The notes under the pieces were generated by a model that worked only from the letters and a program-made list of their open reading frames with translations, made no database searches and was not told the DNA's origin. Positions 1 to 4,470 of a stretch of DNA of 9,279 nt are shown here, in pieces. The stretch's first letter is position 1, and each line of letters begins with the position of its first letter. Source of the stretch: an uncultured Brevundimonas sp. (GTDB taxonomy: Bacteria > Pseudomonadota > Alphaproteobacteria > Caulobacterales > Caulobacteraceae); assembly GCF_943913055.1 (NCBI RefSeq), contig NZ_CALTWS010000107.1:1-9279 (forward strand), in the 5' to 3' direction. The translations under genes and the position numbers were made by a program.

Positions 1-1
1 C

Positions 2-711
2 ATGGCCAAGAGCACCAACCCGTTTCGTTACTTCGACAGCTCGCCGGAGGTGATCCGGCTCGTGGTGATGATGTATGTGAAGTACCCGCTGTCTCTCCGG
101 AACGTGGAAGACCTGCTGGCCGAGCGAGGCATCGACATCTGCCACGAAACTGTTCGGCTCTGGTGGAACCGCTTCGGTCCGATGTTCGCCGCCGAGATTC
201 GCAGGAAGCGGGTCCAGAAGATGCGCGCCTTCACTCACTGGCGGTGGCACCTCGACGAGGTCTACGTGAAGATCAACGGCGAGATGCACTACCTCTGGAG
301 AGCCGTGGATCACGAAGGCGAGGTGCTGGAATCCTTTGCCAGCAAGACCAGGGACAAGCCGGCCGCCCTGAAGTTCATGAAGAAGCTGATGAAGCGGCAC
401 GGGCGGGCCAAGGTCATCACGACGGACGGTCTGCGCTCCTACAAGGCTGCGATGAAAGAGCTCGGCAACACCGAGAAGCAGGAGGTTGGCAGGTGGGCCA
501 ACAACAGGGTGGAGAACTCACACGTGCCCCCTTCCGACGACGAGAACGGGCCATGCTGAGGTTCCGGCAGATGAAGACGCTGCAGAAGTTCAGCTCCGTC
601 CACGCCGCCTTCCACAACCACTTCAACCAGGACCGCCACCTCATCAGCAGAGAGACATACAAGGCCCAACGCTCAGCCGCCCTGGCTGAGTGGAAGACGC
701 TCGCCGGATAG
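2..711 (+). pseudogene. IS6-family transposase, frameshifted
   Basis: This is a DDE transposase of the IS6 family, which moves its element by replicative transposition. The first frame (2-559) holds an intact N-terminus with a helix-turn-helix-like region (about residues 17-60) and the catalytic triad D85, D142 and E171, the last within a NNRVENSH motif. After residue 176 the reading frame is lost at a run of five C (527-531). The expected C-terminus, beginning FRRRERAML and ending EWKTLAG, continues in another frame from 532 to the stop at 711. Joining the two gives about 235 aa, the usual family length, so nothing but the frame is missing. The shift equals two extra bases or one lost base. 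It could be a true inactivating mutation or a sequencing error in the homopolymer. The D-to-E spacing of 28 is shorter than the 34 of IS26 and appears typical of this alphaproteobacterial subgroup. The left end of the element lies outside the window. Confidence 0.9.
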
Positions 712-760
712 GCGTCATCTCCCCTGCCCTACCTGCGTATAGCGGAGACAAGTTGTCGTT

Positions 761-774
761 GGACTGACAGCACC
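761..774 (+). repeat. Candidate right terminal inverted repeat of the IS6 element
   Basis: Read on the minus strand, this stretch begins GGTGCTGTCAGTCC. That resembles the GG-N-N-CTGT start of IS6-family terminal repeats. It lies 50 bp after the transposase stop, and immediately beyond it an unrelated reading frame opens, as expected at an element boundary. The left repeat is outside the window, so pairing cannot be tested here. Confidence 0.4.
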
Positions 775-905
775 CTCGCGACGCAAGATACGCCCTGATC
801 GTCGAGATCGACGCAGCGGGCACGGATGTGAATCTCTACGCCGAGGTCGAGATCGCCCTCGCCGCCCAGATCAGCGCCATGGCCAAGGCGATTATCGAGG
901 CCTGA
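775..905 (+). pseudogene. 3' remnant of an unrecognised gene cut by the IS6 element
   Basis: An open frame runs from the proposed IS end to a TGA at 903-905. It encodes about 42 residues, including RYALIVEIDAAGTDVNLYAE and a helical alanine-rich tail ending AKAIIEA. The same frame is closed by a TGA at 765-767 inside the IS end, and no start codon with a ribosome binding site precedes it, so it looks like the tail of a longer coding sequence truncated by the insertion. The composition is protein-like: an alternating hydrophobic strand followed by a helix. I do not recognise the family. The alternative is a chance open frame, since 131 bp in high-GC DNA is short. Confidence 0.4.
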
Positions 906-1196
906 CCCGATGTCAAGCGGCGCGCGATCAGGGACGGGCCGTCACCAATAATGGGCGCGAAGGTCCAGCTTTCACAAAGGAGTGGGCAAGAGGTTTTCGA
1001 AGGATGCCGAAAGCGGACATTCTAAAAGTCCGCGATGAGTCAGAAGCAGACTTTCGCTGTGGACGGCCAGGGAATGTCCGCTTGTGACTCAAAGCGGCGG
1101 TTGGAAATGTCCGCTTCTCAGACTTGGTCACGTAGATGAACGGCCCAGCTTGGGGTCTGGTCGTAACTTGGCATCTACACCGCGCACCTCGACTAT
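906..1196. other. Gene-free stretch between IS remnant and copC promoter
   Basis: I see no convincing coding sequence here. The stretch holds the inverted and direct copies of an AATGTCCGCTT-type repeat (listed separately) and otherwise unassigned sequence. The 102-residue minus-strand frame across it has no recognisable protein features. Confidence 0.5.
1011..1116. repeat. Inverted/direct copies of an AATGTCCGCTT repeat
   Basis: AAGCGGACATTC at 1011-1022 is matched exactly, in inverted orientation, by GAATGTCCGCTT at 1072-1083. A third copy of the 11-base core AATGTCCGCTT lies at 1106-1116. Partial copies (AAAGTCCGC at 1025-1033 and AAAGCGG at 1091-1097) fall between them. I recall similar motifs as dispersed intergenic repeats in alphaproteobacterial genomes, but that is from memory and was not searched. 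The arrangement could fold into a hairpin with a 49-base loop or be the residue of a small non-autonomous element. Confidence 0.55.
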
Positions 1197-1221
1197 GAGG
1201 GATGACAGAACGGTGGGCGTA
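1197..1221 (+). promoter_or_regulatory. Predicted ECF (CnrH-type) promoter of copCD
   Basis: GAGGG at 1197-1201 and GCGTA at 1217-1221 are separated by exactly 15 bp. The same arrangement lies upstream of cnrY, copA and the NTF2-like gene. The downstream half ends 26 nt before the copC start codon, which leaves room for a short leader containing the AAGGAG ribosome binding site at 1235-1240. ECF -10 elements commonly contain CGT, which fits GCGTA. The GAGGG -35 is not a consensus I know from the literature. Confidence 0.65.
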
Positions 1222-1247
1222 AGAGACGGCATTCAAGGAGTTTAGTG

Positions 1248-1601
1248 ATGAACCGGATTATAGCGTTTGCGGCCGCCTCTGCCATGGTTCTCAGCGCATC
1301 TTCGGCGCTGGCCCATGCCCGACTTGTGTCCGCTACCCCCGGCAACGGCACCACCGTGACCGCACCCCGGACGATCAGCCTGACCTTCAGCGAGCGGTTC
1401 GCCGCGCCTTTTTCGACCATTGAGGTCGAGGACAGTCGGGGCCGTGCGATCAGTCTTACCAAGGCCGTGTCAGAGGATGGCAAGACATTGGGCGGCTCGT
1501 TCGCGGCCGCGCTGACGCACGGGGCTTATAGAGTGAACTGGGCGATCGCGGCGGCCGATGGTCATCGGATGACCGGGACTTACAGCTTCACCGTTCGCTG
1601 A
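1248..1601 (+). CDS. copC: Copper-binding periplasmic protein CopC
   Basis: CopC is a small periplasmic beta-barrel copper carrier that supplies or buffers copper next to CopD. The product is 117 aa. A signal peptide ends ...SSALA at residue 22, which exposes His23 as the mature N-terminus (HARLVSATP), the classic Cu(II) ligand of CopC. The second hallmark, DGHRMTG, is near the C-terminus (D104, H106), following YRVNW. ATG 1248 is chosen because AAGGAG sits 7 nt upstream; an in-frame GTG at 1245 is also possible. The stop is one base before copD, so the two genes form an operon. A predicted ECF promoter lies just upstream. This copy keeps the full N-terminal copper site, unlike the second CopC-domain protein at 7352. 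Confidence 0.93.
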   Translation: MNRIIAFAAASAMVLSASSALAHARLVSATPGNGTTVTAPRTISLTFSERFAAPFSTIEVEDSRGRAISLTKAVSEDGKTLGGSFAAALTHGAYRVNWAIAAADGHRMTGTYSFTVR

Positions 1602-1602
1602 C

Positions 1603-2511
1603 GTGCCGATCGACCTGACTGTCGTCGGTCTTCGCTGGCTTCAGTTCGCAGCGGCGGTTCTGGCTCTAGGCCTGCCGCTGTTCCAGGCTTTGGGCTTGAG
1701 CGAAACCGGTCCGCAATCAGCCAGACGCGCGGTCGTCATTGCGGGCCTCGTCCTTGGGGTCGCGGCCTTGGGCGGCCTTGTGGCCCAAACGGCCATGATG
1801 GCGGGAGGTTGGGCGACGGGACTGGACCCAGCGGCGTTGGGCTATGTCGTTCAGTCCACGAGCCTGGGCACCGCGCATGTGGTCCGGGCCGTTCTGGCTC
1901 TGCTGGGTGTCGCCGCCTTGGTCCTTAGTCGGGGACGGAGAGCGGGCAACGTGGTTGCGATCCTCGCCTTCGCCGGGGCCGCAGCGAGTTTCGCCTGGAG
2001 CGGACATGGCGCCGCCAGTGAGGGCTCTCTCGGACTGTTGCATCTGGCGGCCGACATCGCCCACGCGCTTGCCGCCGCTGTCTGGCTGGGCGCTTTGGCG
2101 GGCTTTTGCCTGCTGCTGATCCATCCAAAGCCGCGAGATGCCGCAGTAACGGCGCGGTCCTTGTCGGGGTTCGCCTCCATCGGGACGGTGGCGGTCGCGG
2201 TCCTTGTCATGACCGGCCTGATAAATGCGTCCTTCTTGATCGGTGCCGAGGGCCTCAACCGCATCACAGGCTCGACCTGGGGGCGCCTGCTGATCGCAAA
2301 GCTGGCGCTGTTCGCCGTGATGATCGGACTGGCGGCGCACAACCGTTTCACCCTGACGCCCGCGCTGTCGCACGCGGTCGGGGTGCAAGCTGACACCGCC
2401 CACGCGGTGCGGCGACTAAGGATCAGCATTGGTCTGGAGATGCTGGCGGGGTTTGCCCTGCTTGGCCTGGTCGCGGCGATGGGCGTGCAGATGCCGCCCG
2501 CCTCGATGTGA
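1603..2511 (+). CDS. copD: Inner-membrane copper resistance protein CopD
   Basis: CopD is an integral inner-membrane protein that works with CopC to move copper across or into the membrane. The 302-residue product has about eight hydrophobic segments (roughly residues 5-30, 42-66, 88-109, 115-133, 146-173, 190-214, 228-247 and 275-295). Histidines lie in or beside them: H92, H135 in SGHG, H147, H154 and H246, which are plausible copper ligands. The GTG start at 1603 follows the copC stop by one base, which implies translational coupling. The length is normal for a stand-alone CopD. The gene ends three bases from the converging NTF2-like gene with no room for a terminator, so the two transcripts should overlap. 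Confidence 0.9.
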   Translation: MPIDLTVVGLRWLQFAAAVLALGLPLFQALGLSETGPQSARRAVVIAGLVLGVAALGGLVAQTAMMAGGWATGLDPAALGYVVQSTSLGTAHVVRAVLALLGVAALVLSRGRRAGNVVAILAFAGAAASFAWSGHGAASEGSLGLLHLAADIAHALAAAVWLGALAGFCLLLIHPKPRDAAVTARSLSGFASIGTVAVAVLVMTGLINASFLIGAEGLNRITGSTWGRLLIAKLALFAVMIGLAAHNRFTLTPALSHAVGVQADTAHAVRRLRISIGLEMLAGFALLGLVAAMGVQMPPASM

Positions 2512-2514
2512 GCC

Positions 2515-2994
2515 TCAGGTCGGCGCGCGCGACGACCAGTGGATGTGGCGGATGCGCCATCCGCCGGCCTGGCGGTGCAGGATCATGGTTTCGGCGGTCA
2601 GGCGTTCGACGGGCCGACCGTTGAACGTGCCGCTGGTGCGTCCCTCGGTCAGAACCCAGACGATATCGCCCTCCACCGAGGCCGCTCGGCGGGTGATCTC
2701 GGCTTGGGTCGCGGCGGCGAAGGCCATGTCAGCGGCCAGGTGATGGCCCGCGTATTCCTCACGCGATCGCTCGGTGCCGCCTTCTTCCAGCACCATGACG
2801 TCTTCAGTGAGGAGGGCGAGAACCGCGTCGCGCTCACCCGAACCCAAGGCGGCATGAAAGGCGTCCACGACCGCGATTGCCGGAGCCGCAGCCTCATCGA
2901 CGACCTGCGCGGACGCAGGCGCGACAGCCGGCTCATGTGCCATTGCAGCTGGCGCTGAAACGGCGAGAATAGCAGCGAGGATCAGGCGCTTCAT
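2515..2994 (-). CDS. Exported NTF2/SnoaL-like (DUF4440-type) protein
   Basis: The 159-residue protein starts with a signal peptide (MKRLILAAILAVSAPAAMA, then HEP...) and is probably periplasmic. The remainder resembles the NTF2-like/SnoaL/DUF4440 fold. A helix (about residues 37-62, AFHAALGSGERDAVLALL) is followed by strands, a VWVLTEGRTSGTF stretch and a C-terminal GGWRIRHIHWSS strand typical of that group. These cone-shaped folds include enzymes and binding proteins; no catalytic set stands out, so no reaction is assigned. AAGGAG precedes the ATG on the minus strand. The gene is divergent from the cnrYXH-like operon and has its own copy of the shared ECF promoter motif, which ties it to the metal response. 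Histidines H84, H85, H150 and H152 could bind metal, but this is speculation. Confidence 0.8.
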   Translation of the reverse strand: MKRLILAAILAVSAPAAMAHEPAVAPASAQVVDEAAAPAIAVVDAFHAALGSGERDAVLALLTEDVMVLEEGGTERSREEYAGHHLAADMAFAAATQAEITRRAASVEGDIVWVLTEGRTSGTFNGRPVERLTAETMILHRQAGGWRIRHIHWSSRAPT

Positions 2995-3035
2995 CGATGG
3001 CTCCTTGAAAGTCTGGATCAGGACTATGCTCCGTT

Positions 3036-3060
3036 TACGCCGAAGACCAACCGCCCCCTC
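3036..3060 (-). promoter_or_regulatory. Predicted ECF promoter of the NTF2-like gene
   Basis: On the minus strand GAGGG (3060-3056) is followed after exactly 15 bp by GCGTA (3040-3036), 41 nt before the start codon at 2994. Its -35 half is the left arm of the palindrome at 3054-3069, whose other arm serves the cnrY promoter. Confidence 0.65.
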
Positions 3061-3069
3061 GCGAGGGGG
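3054..3069. promoter_or_regulatory. 16-bp palindrome holding two divergent -35 elements
   Basis: CCCCCTCGCGAGGGGG is a perfect palindrome centred between 3061 and 3062. It lies between the divergent NTF2-like and cnrY genes. Each arm contains the GAGGG element of one divergent promoter, so sigma-factor access to the two -35 sites may be mutually exclusive. A perfect palindrome could also be an operator for an unseen dimeric regulator. A terminator is unlikely, because it lies upstream of both genes and no T-tract follows. Confidence 0.6.
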
Positions 3070-3087
3070 TTATCGGACCGGTGCGTA
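3063..3087 (+). promoter_or_regulatory. Predicted ECF promoter of the cnrYXH-like operon (autoregulation)
   Basis: GAGGG at 3063-3067 and GCGTA at 3083-3087 are separated by 15 bp. The wider string TCGCGAGGGG-N14-GCGTA is also found upstream of copA. The motif ends 29 nt before ATG 3117, which supports that start over ATG 3102; the latter would be left with a 14-nt gap and no good ribosome binding site. A self-directed promoter implies positive autoregulation by the sigma factor encoded in this operon. Confidence 0.65.
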
Positions 3088-3116
3088 GATGGGCGAGACG
3101 CATGGAGACGATCCGC

Positions 3117-3392
3117 ATGACAGACCTCGATACTCTGATCGCACAAACGCCATCGTCGCGCGCCGAGGGTCTGGACGGCCTGGAGGCTGGCGTCTGGAAC
3201 CGGGTCGCGCAGACCCAGGCGCGGGCGCGCGAACGGAAGCTGCGGGTCGCAGCCCTCTGCGTTGCGGCGGGCATCGGGGGAGTGGCCGGCGGCGTGTCCT
3301 CCCCGGCGGTAGAGCGGAGCCAGAGCGAGCTGACCGTGTTCAGCCCCAGGATGGCGGCGACGCCGCTGGATATGCGGAGCGTCCTGGGATGA
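3117..3392 (+). CDS. cnrY: CnrY-like membrane anti-sigma factor
   Basis: This is a 91-residue protein with a cytoplasmic N-terminal part (residues 1-42), one hydrophobic segment (about 43-60, LRVAALCVAAGIGGVAGGV) and a short periplasmic tail. The layout matches CnrY of Cupriavidus metallidurans (95 aa), whose N-terminal helices hold the sigma factor CnrH at the membrane until the sensor CnrX signals metal. Sequence similarity is weak, as is usual for such small anti-sigma factors. The call therefore rests on size, topology and position in a Y-X-H gene order. The start at 3117 has GGAG 9 nt upstream; ATG 3102 is the alternative. The stop overlaps the sensor start by four bases (ATGA). Confidence 0.75.
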   Translation: MTDLDTLIAQTPSSRAEGLDGLEAGVWNRVAQTQARARERKLRVAALCVAAGIGGVAGGVSSPAVERSQSELTVFSPRMAATPLDMRSVLG

Positions 3393-3826
3393 GCAGCCTG
3401 AAGTCCACGCTCGTCACCGCCGTCTTGGCCGCTGTCGTGGGGGCGACTGCCGCCTGGGGGGCGATGACCTGGTCGGCGCGACAAGATCAGCCCGCTGACC
3501 TGCATCACATTGTTCACGAGCGACTGGACCTGACCCCGGAGCAGGACCGTCGGCTGGACGAGATCGAGGCCGCCTTCGCGACGCGGCGCGGACCGCTTGA
3601 AGCGGAAGTGCGCGCAGCGAACCAGGAACTGTCCGCCGCCATCGCCCAGAGCCGGGGCGACACGCCCGAGGTGCAGGCCGCCGTTGAGCATTTCCATGGT
3701 GCCATGGGCGATCTCCAGATGGCGACGATCCGCCATGTGTTCGAGATGCGCGCGGTGCTCACGCCCGAACAGGCGGAAGAATTCGATCGCGCCGTGGTCG
3801 AGACCCTGCGCGCCGACGCCGACTGA
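3389..3826 (+). CDS. cnrX: CnrX-like periplasmic heavy-metal sensor
   Basis: The 145-residue protein has an N-terminal membrane anchor (about residues 7-28) and a helical periplasmic domain of the metal-resistance sensor family. It can be aligned by eye with CnrX of Cupriavidus metallidurans: DLHHIVHERL, then FATRR...EAEVRAAN, then GDLQMATIRHVFEMRAVLTPE. All five residues that bind Ni(II)/Co(II) in CnrX (H42, H46, E63, H119, M123) are present here as H39, H43, E60, H116 and M120, at a constant offset of three. In the known system metal binding changes the sensor so that the partner anti-sigma factor releases the sigma factor. Translation is probably coupled to cnrY, since no strong ribosome binding site is visible. 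The true inducer here could be nickel, cobalt or copper. Confidence 0.88.
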   Translation: MSSLKSTLVTAVLAAVVGATAAWGAMTWSARQDQPADLHHIVHERLDLTPEQDRRLDEIEAAFATRRGPLEAEVRAANQELSAAIAQSRGDTPEVQAAVEHFHGAMGDLQMATIRHVFEMRAVLTPEQAEEFDRAVVETLRADAD

Positions 3827-3833
3827 CGCGAGC

Positions 3834-4391
3834 GTGGGGGCCGGCGACACCGACGAAAGCCAGGCCGCCCAGGGAAACCGGGCTGCGTTTTCGCGCCTGA
3901 TGACGGCGACGAAGGTTGATCTACACCGCTTCATCACTCGGTATGTAGGCGACCCGGACGAAGCGCTGGACTTGGTCCAGGAGACTTACGCCGCCGCTTG
4001 GCTGTCGATACGGCGTTACGATCCCGACCGACCGTTCGGCGCCTGGCTGCGCACCATCGCCCTGAACAAATGCCGTGACTGGAGCCGCCGCCGTCGCGTG
4101 CGTCGGCTGGTCCGAGGAGTCATGGGTCTGGATGCGCCGGAAGCCATGACGGTCGGTGACCCAGCGCCCGGCGCCGAGGATCGGGCGGATGATCGGCGGC
4201 GGGTGGAGGGTCTGAACCGCGCCCTGCGTGAACTTCCCGACGGTCAACGCGCGCCGCTTCTGCTCGCGGCTCTGGAGGGCCGCTCCCACGCCGAAATCGG
4301 AGAAATTTTGGGGCTGTCATCCAAGGCGGTCGAACTGCGGATTGCCCGCGCCCGCAAGGCCCTGTTGGATCGCCTCGGCTCATCCGAATGA
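3834..4391 (+). CDS. cnrH: CnrH-like ECF RNA polymerase sigma factor
   Basis: This is an extracytoplasmic-function sigma factor of 185 aa. Region 2 spans about residues 17-85 and includes DLVQETYAAAW and YDPDRPFGAWLRTIALNKCRD. Region 4 spans about 124-180, with the DNA-binding helix in SHAEIGEILGLSSKAVELRI. YDPDRPF.AWL..I.LNK.RD and GLS.KAVE.RI.RAR are nearly the same in CnrH of Cupriavidus metallidurans (191 aa). The start is taken as GTG 3834, seven bases after the cnrX stop and the only suitable in-frame start; the ribosome binding site is weak, so coupling is likely. The upstream partners are its presumed anti-sigma factor and sensor. The inferred targets are the four units carrying GAGGG-N15-GCGTA. 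Confidence 0.92.
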   Translation: MGAGDTDESQAAQGNRAAFSRLMTATKVDLHRFITRYVGDPDEALDLVQETYAAAWLSIRRYDPDRPFGAWLRTIALNKCRDWSRRRRVRRLVRGVMGLDAPEAMTVGDPAPGAEDRADDRRRVEGLNRALRELPDGQRAPLLLAALEGRSHAEIGEILGLSSKAVELRIARARKALLDRLGSSE

Positions 4392-4419
4392 GCCCCTGCG
4401 ACCAGCCGTCGCGAGGGGC
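4392..4419 (+). terminator. Hairpin after cnrH, overlapping the copA -35 element
   Basis: GCCCCTGCGA (4392-4401) pairs with TCGC-G-AGGGGC (4409-4419) with one bulged G and a seven-base loop. It directly follows the cnrH stop. No T-tract follows, so it is at best a weak intrinsic terminator. It could instead be an mRNA 3'-end stabiliser or a DNA-level element, because the GAGGG of the predicted copA promoter forms part of its right arm. Confidence 0.4.
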
Positions 4420-4437
4420 GCGCACGGTTCTGGCGTA
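4413..4437 (+). promoter_or_regulatory. Predicted ECF promoter of the copA operon
   Basis: GAGGG at 4413-4417 and GCGTA at 4433-4437 have the same 15-bp spacer as the other three copies. With cnrY it shares the longer form TCGCGAGGGG-N14-GCGTA. It ends 33 nt before the copA start. The motif gives the copA operon its own promoter although it closely follows cnrH. Confidence 0.65.
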
Positions 4438-4470
4438 AGGCCAGTCAGACAGATGGGCCAAGACTAACGC

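Noticed and set aside
837..860. Minus-strand GAGGG-N14-GCGTA in the gene remnant
   Set aside because: The spacer is 14 rather than 15, it points toward the IS element, and no gene follows; it is probably a chance match in GC-rich DNA.
1163..1193. GTAAC...CGAC upstream of copC as a Caulobacter SigF-type promoter
   Set aside because: The spacing is about 21 bp rather than the 16 expected for the GTAACC/CGAA type, and the -10 does not match; the GAGGG-N15-GCGTA motif fits better.
928..1236. 102-residue minus-strand open frame upstream of copC
   Set aside because: It crosses the repeat cluster and the copC promoter, starts against the copC operon and has no recognisable domain or ribosome binding site support; its KRTFP-type segments are translations of the repeat.
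1717..2403. 228-residue minus-strand frame inside copD
   Set aside because: It is an antisense shadow of a high-GC membrane protein gene with no membrane segments or motifs.
3035..3937. 300-residue minus-strand frame across cnrY and cnrX
   Set aside because: It runs antisense to three genes with clear family signatures and shows no domain of its own.
4206..4230. GAGGG-N15-GCGTG inside cnrH
   Set aside because: It is a near match with the last base different, lies within the conserved region-4 coding sequence and has no gene start just downstream.
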